Shown here piece after piece: positions 14,433 to 22,089 of a stretch of DNA of 36,321 nucleotides (positions are counted from its first letter, which is position 1; every line of letters begins with the position of its first letter). Made by a program: the position numbers and the translations under genes. The notes below the pieces were generated by a model, which had not been told where the DNA came from, ran no database searches, and worked only from the letters and a program-made list of their open reading frames with translations. This DNA is from an uncultured Bacteroidia bacterium (lineage in GTDB: Bacteria > Bacteroidota > Bacteroidia > Bacteroidales > F082): the NCBI GenBank assembly GCA_902767725.1, contig CACXIM010000028.1, positions 1 through 36,321 on the forward strand, given 5' to 3'.

Positions 14433-16139
14433 ATGGCAAAACCTAACCATCACAGAAACCACAGCATGGACGCCCCAATCGAAAACCAATTCCCAGTCGA
14501 CATTTATGCCCCGTTGCTGGACCGCATCGATATGCTCATCGAGGCAGCAAGAGGCAGCAAACTGGACGACAACCTGTTTGCCAAATACCGCGATTTGATT
14601 CTTTCCATCGCCGTCAATCTCCAATTGAGTATGGAACAGGCGGTGTTGCTAATGCCATTCATTGCCAATGCCGACGAGACGGTGAAACACCGCGACCTCA
14701 GGTGCTTCTTTGAGTGCTCACCCACAACGATTATGCGTTACAGCGAGGATTTGACTCAACTGGTTCATCGTAGGTATCTTTTCCACAAAAACCAATATGG
14801 GACTATCGGTTTGTCTCTTACCAAAAAAGCCGGCAATGCCCTGACAGAAGGGCATGGCTTGCGTGAGGTGTCAATGGCAAACCTCAGCCCGAATGATTTC
14901 ATGAAGGCGGTTAACGAGTTGTATGAAGAGTTTATAGACAAGAGGCACCTCCTTCCCGACGAGTTCAACCAAGAATTACAAATTCTCATCGACGGCAATC
15001 GCAAGCTGCCCATCGTGAAAGCCATAGAAAACCTTGAATTGGATTATGAAAGCATCGTTTTCCTGCTTTATTTCTGCAAACGACTTGTTTACGAATCGCA
15101 GCCTAATGTTAGCCTTGACACTTTGTCGGAATTGGTTGAAGACTTTACAACGCACGGCTGGGCTTTTGCCAAGGGGAAGCATGTGCTCATCAAGAAGAAG
15201 CTGGTTCAACCCAGTGGCGGCGAACAACTCATGCGTGACATGTTCACCTTTACAACCTACGCCAAGAAGAAACTGCTGAAGGACTATGACATCATAGAAG
15301 AGCAGGAGGAAGAAGTCGATTGCAGCCGATTCAAAGTCGTCAAGGCTAAGGACATCAAGGAAAAGCATCTGTTCTACTCCGAGCAAAACCAGAAGGAATT
15401 GGAGGTTATCAGCGAGTTGCTTTCGGAAGCGAAGTGGCATGAGGTGCGCAACAACTTGAAGGAAAACGGTATGCGGCAAGGCTTCAACTGTCTGTTTCAT
15501 GGCGCTCCCGGTACGGGCAAGACGGAAACTGTGCTTCAGCTTGCCAGAAAGACGGGCAGAGACATCATGCAGGTTGACATATCCACCGTGCGCGACAAAT
15601 GGTTTGGCGAAACGGAGAAGATTGTCAAGGACATCTTTGTCCAGTATGGCAAACTGGTGAAGCAAAGTAAGCGCACACCCATCCTGTTGTTCAACGAGGC
15701 GGACGCTATCCTTTCGGTGAGGTCCAATCTGAGCAACTCGCACAGCACGGACAAGACTGAGAATGCCATCCAAAACATCCTGCTCCAGGAAATGGAGAAC
15801 CTCGACGGCATCATGATTGCCACCACCAACCTGGCTGACAACTTCGACAAGGCTTTCGAGCGCAGGTTCATCTACAAAGTCAGATTTGAGCAACCTTCCG
15901 TTGAAGCCAAGACTTTCATCTGGAAAACGCAGCTCAACGACTTGGAGGAAAACGACGCCGCTTCACTTGCCCGAAGCTATGACTTCAGCGGTGGACAGAT
16001 TGAGAATGTGGCGAGGAAGGTGTTTGTGGAGAAGTTGCTGTTCAGCAAGGAGATTGGCATCACCCGACTTGTTGAGCTTTGCGAAGAGGAAAGGCTCGAC
16101 AAGGAGTGCTCCCGCAGAGCGATAGGATTCAGGGCGTAA
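14433..16139 (+). CDS. AAA+ ATPase with winged-helix-like N-terminal region
   Basis: A 568-residue protein. Residues 1-300 are helical with a winged-helix-like block (SPTTIMRYSEDLTQLVHRRY, 96-115). Residues 340-545 form an AAA+ module: Walker A GAPGTGKTE (357-365), Walker B ILLFNEAD (417-424), sensor 1 ATTN (463-466), arginine-finger region FERRF (475-479) and sensor 2 GGQIEN (520-525). The usual Asp of Walker B is Asn421, with Glu422 kept; this variant occurs in some AAA families. The module resembles CbbX/FtsH/Bcs1-like remodelling ATPases, but no protease domain is attached. The substrate is unknown. Its leader is homologous to that of the next gene. Confidence 0.88.
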   Translation: MAKPNHHRNHSMDAPIENQFPVDIYAPLLDRIDMLIEAARGSKLDDNLFAKYRDLILSIAVNLQLSMEQAVLLMPFIANADETVKHRDLRCFFECSPTTIMRYSEDLTQLVHRRYLFHKNQYGTIGLSLTKKAGNALTEGHGLREVSMANLSPNDFMKAVNELYEEFIDKRHLLPDEFNQELQILIDGNRKLPIVKAIENLELDYESIVFLLYFCKRLVYESQPNVSLDTLSELVEDFTTHGWAFAKGKHVLIKKKLVQPSGGEQLMRDMFTFTTYAKKKLLKDYDIIEEQEEEVDCSRFKVVKAKDIKEKHLFYSEQNQKELEVISELLSEAKWHEVRNNLKENGMRQGFNCLFHGAPGTGKTETVLQLARKTGRDIMQVDISTVRDKWFGETEKIVKDIFVQYGKLVKQSKRTPILLFNEADAILSVRSNLSNSHSTDKTENAIQNILLQEMENLDGIMIATTNLADNFDKAFERRFIYKVRFEQPSVEAKTFIWKTQLNDLEENDAASLARSYDFSGGQIENVARKVFVEKLLFSKEIGITRLVELCEEERLDKECSRRAIGFRA

Positions 16140-16159
16140 AGAATCTTTTTCGCTTTGAC

Positions 16160-16325
16160 GGTTGAAAAATCCAAATGGAGGAACTATTTGTAAGTAGGTG
16201 TTTAACTTGAATTGTATAATCTCTTGACATGGGACGTAGGACGATGGACTATGGACTTGGGGTATTCGGCCCTTCGACAGGCTCAGGGGCCTGCCCCGCA
16301 GTCCCACAGTCTCGCGTCCCGTGTC
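16160..16325. repeat. Leader element B: hairpin before the esterase-LRR gene
   Basis: The arm 16226-16242 pairs with 16309-16325 (17 positions, three wobble pairs and one mismatch). The core CCTTCGACAGGCTCAGG lies inside 16269-16288. It is homologous to 14240-14392, including GGTTGAAAAATCCAA (16160-16174). The right arm ends 16 nt before the start codon, so the folded RNA would sit next to the ribosome-binding region. Confidence 0.7.
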
Positions 16326-16341
16326 CAAAAAAAAGAACAAT

Positions 16342-17886
16342 ATGAAGAAAACCATCATTTACCTTCACGGTTACGGCTCTTCGGGTTTGAGCAACACCGT
16401 GAGCTATCTGAGAAAACAGATGCCCGATTGCGAAGTCATTGCACCGGATATTCCCGTTGATCCGAAAGAGGCTTTGCCTTTTTTGAGATTTCTCTGTGAA
16501 ACAAAAAAGCCGGACTTGGTCATAGGCACAAGCATGGGTGCCATGTATGCCATGCAAATGCTGAAATGCCGACGCATCTGCGTGAATCCTGCTCTGCGAA
16601 TGTCGGAGCAGCCCGAGGTGTTGAAAGTCGGCACATTCGACTATTTCCAGCCCACGGCATCGGGCAAAACGAGTTTTGCCGTCACAGAAGAAACCATCCA
16701 ACACTTCAGAGAAATGGAGCAGCATCTGTATGACGGGCTTACCGACGAAAACCGTCGCTTGTGTTGGGGATTCTTCGGTAAAGAGGACACTACAGTCAAT
16801 TGCAAGGATGAGTTCCAGCGTCAATACTATCCGCACATCATCGACTTCAACGGAGGCCACAGAATGAACAATGCCATACTGCGCGAGGTGATTGTGCCCT
16901 TTGCGAAAATGCTCATCAACGAGGAGCAAACTGACGAGTGTGGTGTTACCTATAGCAGCTATGGCAGAGTGCTGAAGAGCGTGGACGGCAACCTTTTCAC
17001 TTGTGAAGAATACACTATACCAGAAGGTGTTGAAGTCATGGAATACGACTCCTTCTATGGTCAATCCAATCTTCGGCGCATCCATTTGCCGAGCGCTTTG
17101 CGAGAAATGGGCGACAACGCCTTCATTCATTGCCCGATTGAGTCCATTGAGATTCCCTCGGGGATTACAAAAATCAGTGCATCCCTATGTGAGTGTTGCA
17201 AGGAATTGGAAACCGTTAGTATGCCGCCAACCATCAAAAAAATCCAAATAGGTGCTTTCAATGGTTGCTCAAAACTGAAAGCCATCGAGCTTCCGGAAAG
17301 CATTGAATACGTTGACGACAATGCTTTCGCGGGTTGCTTGTCGTTGAAGCACATCAAGTTGCCAAGCAAACTCGAATGGATTGCCCCCTCAATTTTACAA
17401 TTCAGTGGCATCGAATCCATCGAGATAGGCGAGAACATCCAAGAGATTGGGTATTGCGCGTTTTATGGGTGCGAGCACTTGAAATCCCTTGTCATTCCTA
17501 AAAATGTGACCCACATTGGCTGGGGCATTGTCACGGCTCATGAAGGTTTTGAAGGCATTGTGTGCAACGCGCCAGGCTATCATGTCGAGAACGATGCCTT
17601 GATTGACGACAGCAGTGGAGAAATGCTTTGCTGTTGGACCACACAGAAGGACTATGTCGTTCCTGAATGTGTCAAACGGATTGCCGATTTCAGCCTTAAT
17701 GATTTTGTGGAAACCATCACCGTAAGGCAGTACGTTGAGATTATGGATTCTGACACTTTTGCCGGCAATTCCAATCTAAAAAAGACTAACTTCTTGAGCG
17801 GCTATGGCGCTTATCCTGAGTGTGGGAAGTCGGCTAGCAATTGGTTGCCGTTAATTGTTGTTGAAAACAACAAACAAACGAATTGA
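16342..17886 (+). CDS. YqiA/UPF0227-like esterase fused to BspA-like leucine-rich repeats
   Basis: A 514-residue protein starting MKKTIIYLHGYGSSG; a GTG at 16321 is in frame but lies in the hairpin arm. Residues 1-195 form a small alpha/beta hydrolase of the YqiA/UPF0227 type: HGYGSS (9-14), nucleophile elbow GTSMG (62-66, Ser64), Asp149 in GKEDT and His173 in GGHRM, a complete candidate triad. Residues about 215-500 hold LRR_5/BspA-like repeats (for example SNLRRIHLPSALREMGDNAF, LKAIELPESIEYVDDNAF). There is no signal peptide, so it is probably cytoplasmic. Fusion of this esterase to LRR_5 is unusual. The ester substrate is unknown. Confidence 0.8.
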   Translation: MKKTIIYLHGYGSSGLSNTVSYLRKQMPDCEVIAPDIPVDPKEALPFLRFLCETKKPDLVIGTSMGAMYAMQMLKCRRICVNPALRMSEQPEVLKVGTFDYFQPTASGKTSFAVTEETIQHFREMEQHLYDGLTDENRRLCWGFFGKEDTTVNCKDEFQRQYYPHIIDFNGGHRMNNAILREVIVPFAKMLINEEQTDECGVTYSSYGRVLKSVDGNLFTCEEYTIPEGVEVMEYDSFYGQSNLRRIHLPSALREMGDNAFIHCPIESIEIPSGITKISASLCECCKELETVSMPPTIKKIQIGAFNGCSKLKAIELPESIEYVDDNAFAGCLSLKHIKLPSKLEWIAPSILQFSGIESIEIGENIQEIGYCAFYGCEHLKSLVIPKNVTHIGWGIVTAHEGFEGIVCNAPGYHVENDALIDDSSGEMLCCWTTQKDYVVPECVKRIADFSLNDFVETITVRQYVEIMDSDTFAGNSNLKKTNFLSGYGAYPECGKSASNWLPLIVVENNKQTN

Positions 17887-17965
17887 AATGAAGCATCGTT
17901 TGGTAGCTGGTACGATTTGGACAAATAATGCATTTGTCGAATCACCAAATTGGAACAATTTTTGC

Positions 17966-17973
17966 TACTTTTG
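17966..17973 (+). promoter_or_regulatory. -7 box of the beta-flower gene pair
   Basis: TACTTTTG matches TAnnTTTG exactly and lies 43 bp before the ATG at 18009. TTGG occurs upstream, but at a shorter spacing than the usual 19-20 nt. The leader after it is A-rich without a Shine-Dalgarno sequence. Confidence 0.5.
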
Positions 17974-18008
17974 TTGCCAGAAAGTCAAACCATTAAACAA
18001 TTAGAAAG

Positions 18009-18422
18009 ATGAAAGCATTAAAATTTTTAATCATGGCCATAGCCATCATGATGGCTTCGGGCGCAATGGCGCAGACGGTCTACAATAGCAGTGGGTCGAG
18101 CTGTGGTTCGATCAATTCTGATGGCACCGTGTACAGCAAAAGCGGCTCCAGCATCGGTAAAATCAACAGCGATGGCACCGTGTGGAACAAAAGTGGCTCC
18201 AATATCGGCAAGATCGACCGTGAGGGTATCTTTTGGAACAAAAGCGGTTCACGAATCGGTAAGCTCGACAGCGACGGTACGGTACGCAACGCCTCGGGTT
18301 CTAGCATCGGTAAGGTGGAAAGCGACGGTACCGTGCGCAATGGCTCAGGCTCCAGCATCGGTAGGGTACAGGGCGTGCCAAAAGAATGGGTAGCGGCCTA
18401 CTTCTTCTTTTTCTTCGATTAG
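18009..18422 (+). CDS. Secreted 5-fold beta-flower protein (copy 1)
   Basis: A 137-residue protein with a signal peptide (residues 1-21, ...ASGAMA|QTVY). Six copies of a 17-residue unit of the form N-x-SGSSIGKI-x-SDGTV follow, ending in EWVAAYFFFFFD. The repeat pattern and the aromatic end match what is annotated in Bacteroidota as 5-fold beta-flower proteins, in which each repeat forms a blade. Function unknown; probably periplasmic or surface. Copy 1 is more diverged between its own repeats than copy 2. It is followed 24 bp later by copy 2, from the same promoter. Confidence 0.8.
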   Translation: MKALKFLIMAIAIMMASGAMAQTVYNSSGSSCGSINSDGTVYSKSGSSIGKINSDGTVWNKSGSNIGKIDREGIFWNKSGSRIGKLDSDGTVRNASGSSIGKVESDGTVRNGSGSSIGRVQGVPKEWVAAYFFFFFD

Positions 18423-18446
18423 CTTCAACTTTAAACTTACATAACC

Positions 18447-18863
18447 ATGAAAATTTTACGTGTTTTAATTCTGGCTGCCGGCCTCGCGATGGCATCGGGC
18501 GCGATGGCGCAAACCGTCTACAACAGCAGCGGGTCGAGCTGCGGCAAGATCGAGAGTGACGGTACCATCCGCAACAGCAGTGGCTCTAGTGTCGGCCGGT
18601 TCGACAGCGACGGCACCATCCGCAACAGCAGCGGCTCCAGCATTGGCAAGATCGACCGGGACGGCACTATACGCAATAGTTCAGGCTCTAGTATCGGCAG
18701 GCTCGACAGCGATGGCACGGTGCGCAACAGCAGCGGTGCCAGCATTGGCAAAGTCGAAAGCGACGGCACGGTGCGCAACAGCTCAGGATCGTACTCAGGC
18801 AAGGCGTCAGGCATTCCACGCGAATGGGTGGCCGCTTATTTCTTCTTCTTCCCGTTCTACTGA
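18447..18863 (+). CDS. Secreted 5-fold beta-flower protein (copy 2)
   Basis: A 138-residue tandem paralogue of the gene at 18009. Signal peptide 1-21 (...ASGAMA|QTVY), then six 17-residue repeats built on NSSGSSIGKI-x-SDGTVR, ending EWVAAYFFFFPFY. The repeats are nearly uniform and richer in G/C than in copy 1, consistent with recent homogenisation between 51-bp DNA units. The positions that vary are Arg/Lys/Asp after each GSSIG. The gene is followed by a strong terminator hairpin. Confidence 0.8.
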   Translation: MKILRVLILAAGLAMASGAMAQTVYNSSGSSCGKIESDGTIRNSSGSSVGRFDSDGTIRNSSGSSIGKIDRDGTIRNSSGSSIGRLDSDGTVRNSSGASIGKVESDGTVRNSSGSYSGKASGIPREWVAAYFFFFPFY

Positions 18864-18884
18864 TAGTGTAAGAGAAACAAAATG

Positions 18885-18917
18885 AAACGCCTGCCACAAG
18901 TGTGACAGGCGTTTTGG
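18885..18917 (+). terminator. Terminator of the beta-flower genes
   Basis: AAACGCCTG (18885-18893) pairs with CAGGCGTTT (18906-18914) around a loop that extends the stem with CAC/GTG. TTTTGG follows. It lies 21 bp after the stop codon; a typical intrinsic terminator. Confidence 0.75.
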
Positions 18918-18973
18918 CATTAGTGACTCTAATTCGACAGATGTACAAGTCTATCGAAAAGGAGTTTTTTGGG

Positions 18974-19378
18974 TCATCTATAAATAGCCCGGCGAGCACC
19001 GCCTATTTCAATGCCCCTGGCCGCTAGATTTTGTGCACTACCAAAAACGTGTGGCAGATTGGGTATTTCATTTACATTGCATTTGCTGCAAACCACTGTG
19101 AACCAACCAGAAGCTGCATTTTCGCCAGAAGGCAAAGCACCTTTAAATTCCCAATTTCTCAACATTCCTTGCTCATCAGGAAGTACCATGTAAACATCAA
19201 GTGCACGGCAAAGGTTTATCCATCGGTAAACCAAGGAAAAATCATCTGCGGGGTGTGTAATTTGCAAATCGTATTTGATGTCATCTCTTATTCTTAAAGC
19301 CGTGACCGTGTAACAAGTTGAATTCATCCCTAAGTAATCTTTTAGATTTTCTGGAAGCCAAAATAATCCTATTGCCAT
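18974..19378 (-). CDS. Unrecognised 134-residue protein
   Basis: A soluble protein starting MAIGLFWLPENLKDYLG. A CSKC pair near residue 100 might be half of a metal site, but no second pair is visible. ALRIRDDIKYDLQITHPADDFSLVYRWINLCRAL suggests an alpha/beta fold. Its upstream region holds the minus-strand -7 box TATATTTG (19418-19425), 40 bp before the ATG. It is a single gene between the beta-flower pair and radA. Confidence 0.6.
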   Translation of the reverse strand: MAIGLFWLPENLKDYLGMNSTCYTVTALRIRDDIKYDLQITHPADDFSLVYRWINLCRALDVYMVLPDEQGMLRNWEFKGALPSGENAASGWFTVVCSKCNVNEIPNLPHVFGSAQNLAARGIEIGGARRAIYR

Positions 19379-19417
19379 AATGTATAAGTTTTATAAGTTA
19401 ACAAATAAATTCGGGTG

Positions 19418-19425
19418 CAAATATA
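19418..19425 (-). promoter_or_regulatory. -7 box for the 134-residue protein
   Basis: On the minus strand this reads TATATTTG followed by C, matching TAnnTTTG. It is preceded by an A/T-rich stretch with CTTGATATTGC as a possible weak -33 region. The 5' leader would be about 33 nt. Confidence 0.45.
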
Positions 19426-19492
19426 CATTTATTTTGCAATATCAAGTGTTTTTTTTTGTTTTTTGCAAAACTAATTGCTATTGAAGCCTGAT

Positions 19493-20863
19493 TCATCCAA
19501 ACAGTTCACTTCCTAATTCATACACCGAAGCCACCGGCACAATCTGAATCTTAAACCGCTTGGTGTCCAGGCCTTTGGCATTGTATTTCGAAACGAAAAT
19601 CTTCTCGAATCCAAGTTTGTCAGCTTCAGCGATGCGGGCTTCGATACGAGTTACGGCGCGAATTTCGCCCGAAAGACCTACCTCGGCAGCAAAGGCATAG
19701 CGTGACGGAATGGGAATATCCGCATTCGATGAAAGCACCGCCGCAATAACAGCCAAGTCGATGGCGGGGTCATCCACGTGGAGACCACCGGCGATGTTCA
19801 AGAATACGTCTTTTATGGAAAGCCTAAATCCAGCGCGTTTTTCCAACACGGCCAAGAGCATGTTCATCCTGCGGATGTCGAAACCCGTAGCGGAGCGTTG
19901 TGGGGTGCCGTAGGCCGCGCTGCTCACCAAGGCCTGCGTTTCAATGAGCATGGGGCGTTGGCCTTCCATGGTGGCCGCAATGGCAATGCCGCTCACTTCC
20001 TCGTCGCGTTGCGAGAGGAGGATCTCGCTGGGGTTGGTCACCTCGCGGAGGCCCGTGGCGTTCATCTCGAAGATGCCCAACTCGGAGGCCGAGCCGAAGC
20101 GGTTCTTGATGGTGCGCAGGATGCGAAAACCGTAATGGCGGTCGCCCTCAAACTGCAAGACGGTGTCGACGATATGCTCCAAGATCTTCGGTCCGGCGAT
20201 GCTGCCGTCCTTGGTGATGTGGCCGATGAGGAACACCGGCACCTGATAGGCTTTGGCGATTTTATTCATCTCGGCTGCAGTCTCACGAATCTGTGAAAGG
20301 CTGCCCGCCGTGGCGTCTACATAAGGCGATTCCAGCGTCTGTATGGAGTCGACAATCACGATGTCGGGCTGAACATTCTTGAAGTGTTTCAGAATCTCTT
20401 GCGTGTTGGTCTCGGTGAGGATGAGGCAGTCGGTATTGTGGATGCCGATGCGCTCGGCACGCATCTTGATTTGGGTCTGGCTTTCCTCGCCCGAAATGTA
20501 AAGTATCTTTCTGCCCGCCAGTTGCAAGGCCGTCTGCAAGAGCAAGGTCGACTTGCCAATGCCAGGCTCGCCGCCCACGAGGGTGAGCGAACCGAGCACC
20601 AAACCGCCGCCCAATACGCGGTTGAGCTCCTCGTAGGGCAGGATGATGCGCTGCTCCTTGGCGTTGCTGATTTCCTTGATGGGCAAGGGGAGGCTCTGGC
20701 TTTCAAGCGCAATGTTTTTCTTTACCGATTTGGCCTCCTTTCCCGTGACGACGGTCGACTCCTCGCAGGTGTTCCATGCGCCGCAGGCGGGACATTTTCC
20801 GAACCATTTCGGCGACTCGTTGCCGCATTCCTTGCAGAAAAAGACGTTTTTCTCTTTTGCCAT
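19493..20863 (-). CDS. radA: DNA repair protein RadA
   Basis: A 456-residue branch-migration ATPase of homologous recombination. Residues 10-27 are the C4 zinc finger (CKEC...CPAC). Walker A is GGEPGIGKST (97-106), Walker B ends in VIVDS (168-172), the RadA-specific KNRFG motif is at 253-257, and the C-terminal Lon-protease-like domain follows. The frame is open to 20938, but the family N-terminus MAKEKNVFFC fixes the start at 20863. A minus-strand -7-like TATTTTTG lies at 21068-21075. If it is used, the leader would include the whole four-way-junction element at 20911-21036. Confidence 0.96.
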   Translation of the reverse strand: MAKEKNVFFCKECGNESPKWFGKCPACGAWNTCEESTVVTGKEAKSVKKNIALESQSLPLPIKEISNAKEQRIILPYEELNRVLGGGLVLGSLTLVGGEPGIGKSTLLLQTALQLAGRKILYISGEESQTQIKMRAERIGIHNTDCLILTETNTQEILKHFKNVQPDIVIVDSIQTLESPYVDATAGSLSQIRETAAEMNKIAKAYQVPVFLIGHITKDGSIAGPKILEHIVDTVLQFEGDRHYGFRILRTIKNRFGSASELGIFEMNATGLREVTNPSEILLSQRDEEVSGIAIAATMEGQRPMLIETQALVSSAAYGTPQRSATGFDIRRMNMLLAVLEKRAGFRLSIKDVFLNIAGGLHVDDPAIDLAVIAAVLSSNADIPIPSRYAFAAEVGLSGEIRAVTRIEARIAEADKLGFEKIFVSKYNAKGLDTKRFKIQIVPVASVYELGSELFG

Positions 20864-20910
20864 AGTGTTTACCTTAATGACTGACCACAGGGACACACAA
20901 CACTGCCTTT

Positions 20911-21036
20911 TACCCTCATTGCGGGCTTGACCCCGCAAATCCCCGATTCGACGATGCGAAGCGAGTCAATCTCCCTAGCGCAAAGGATTCGTCTCCGCGC
21001 TTGGGAGATGGCGGATGTTCCTCCGCCATGAGGGTA
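20911..21036. repeat. Four-way-junction element, copy 1
   Basis: The closing stem TACCCTCAT (20911-20919)/ATGAGGGTA (21028-21036) is perfect over 9 bp. Inside lie an arm TGCGGG/CCCGCA (20920-20925, 20932-20937), an arm 20969-20981/20997-21009 (12 of 13 pairs) and an arm GGCGGA/TCCGCC (21010-21015, 21022-21027) with loop TGTTCC. About 30 extra bases (20938-20968) with a TTCG/CGAA hairpin (20947-20950, 20957-20960) interrupt the junction. Same architecture, loops and arm words as 31565-31661. Confidence 0.75.
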
Positions 21037-21116
21037 ATAGTAAGGGTTGTGCCCCTTGGTCCAGTCGCAAAAATAAGAAAAACGCCTCGTAAAAGAATAG
21101 AGTCTGAGATTTTTCC

Positions 21117-21151
21117 TATTTTTGTCCCAAATTCGTTGATTAAACAGGAGG
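21117..21151 (+). promoter_or_regulatory. -7 box and unusual Shine-Dalgarno of the jelly-roll gene
   Basis: TATTTTTG (21117-21124) matches TAnnTTTG, 32 bp before the ATG. AGGAGG at 21146-21151, four bases before the ATG at 21156, is a full Shine-Dalgarno sequence. Such sequences are rare in Bacteroidota, and this is the only clear one I noticed here. Confidence 0.45.
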
Positions 21152-21155
21152 TTGG

Positions 21156-21881
21156 ATGAAAAGACGTCTACTCACCTTTATCGTATGGCTCTTCTCCATG
21201 GCGGCATTTGCCCAGCAGGGCGACGTGATGCTGTGTGAGGGTTTCTTTGCCCCTTGGCTCGAAGAGGGCTGGGATGCAAAGGGCGACGACTGGGTGGTGT
21301 GGTATGTCTCCAACACGACTTTTGCCGGTGGCAAGTCACACGAGATGCAGATGTATCCTGACTTCAACTTCGAAGGGACTACACGCCTCGTGACGCCTAT
21401 CGTGGATCTGAACAAATACGATTTCATCAACTTCCAGTTCAACCATGCCCTTGAAGCCACACAGGGCAAGATCGACGCCCGCATCGGCATAGGCATCTCG
21501 CAAAACGGTGAGGATTGGGAGAGCATCTGGGAAGACACCATTGTGGGTAGCATCGCACAGAGCCAGTATCTGCTTACCTTCGACATGGAGGAATGGACCA
21601 CCAAGGAGCCGCAGTTTTGCTTGTATTTCACAGGTCATGGGGCATACGTTACCAGCTGGTATATTGACAACATTTTCATCTTTGCCTCAAAGAAGAATAA
21701 GTATGGCGGCATCGACGACACCGATGAGAACGGCTTCATTGCCTCCGCCTCACACGTCACCACCCTGAAGGGCCCCTCTGCGGGAACGATAACACATTTC
21801 TCGAAGATGCGGAAGTCGCGCAGCCGCTATGCCCGAGTGGTGGAAGGCCGACAGAAAAGATGGTGGCAGTTCTGGAAATAA
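21156..21881 (+). CDS. Secreted jelly-roll (cleaved-adhesin/MAM-like) protein
   Basis: A 241-residue protein with a signal peptide (residues 1-19, ...SMAAFA|QQG). Residues about 25-175 have the strand pattern of cleaved-adhesin or choice-of-anchor-J domains: EGFFAPWLEEGW, W-x-x-V-S-N, LVTPIVDLNKYDFINFQFNHA, and the closing YIDNIFIF. This group binds carbohydrates or proteins at the cell surface. The C-terminal 65 residues are basic (KMRKSRSRYARVVEGRQKRWW) and carry no T9SS sorting domain. It is a single gene after a TATTTTTG promoter-like box. Confidence 0.7.
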   Translation: MKRRLLTFIVWLFSMAAFAQQGDVMLCEGFFAPWLEEGWDAKGDDWVVWYVSNTTFAGGKSHEMQMYPDFNFEGTTRLVTPIVDLNKYDFINFQFNHALEATQGKIDARIGIGISQNGEDWESIWEDTIVGSIAQSQYLLTFDMEEWTTKEPQFCLYFTGHGAYVTSWYIDNIFIFASKKNKYGGIDDTDENGFIASASHVTTLKGPSAGTITHFSKMRKSRSRYARVVEGRQKRWWQFWK

Positions 21882-21948
21882 ATATGAGTTGATGTGCATG
21901 GTAAATCAAACTTCTAAGTACATGAGCAGAATCAGTTTTCACATAAAA

Positions 21949-22059
21949 CACGAGACTGTGAGACTATGGCTTGTGACTATGACAATGACCACTTCAACCG
22001 AGGGCTGAAATTTCAGCATTCTCGTGAAAGCGGTCATGGTCATGTTCAATAGTCATGGC
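21949..22059. repeat. Mosaic palindrome before the CotH gene
   Basis: The left arm 21949-21990 (CACGAGACT, GTGACTATGACAATGACC) pairs imperfectly with 22032-22059 (GGTCATGGTCAT, AGTCATGGC). Inside is the perfect palindrome GCTGAAATTTCAGC (22004-22017). It uses the same words as 5300-5461 and 12640-12834 and ends 30 bp before the start codon. Confidence 0.65.
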
Positions 22060-22089
22060 TAAAACAACAAAAACTACCTTGAACGAATC

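Noticed and set aside
14305-16230. TTGACA in the mosaic leaders as an E. coli-type -35 box
   Set aside because: No matching -10 at 17 bp, and Bacteroidota promoters do not use this consensus; the word is part of the repeat.
14976-17130. Long minus-strand frames across the AAA+ and esterase-LRR genes (14976-15893, 16249-17130)
   Set aside because: Shadows of recognisable plus-strand genes; the second starts and ends inside repeat leaders or LRR coding sequence.
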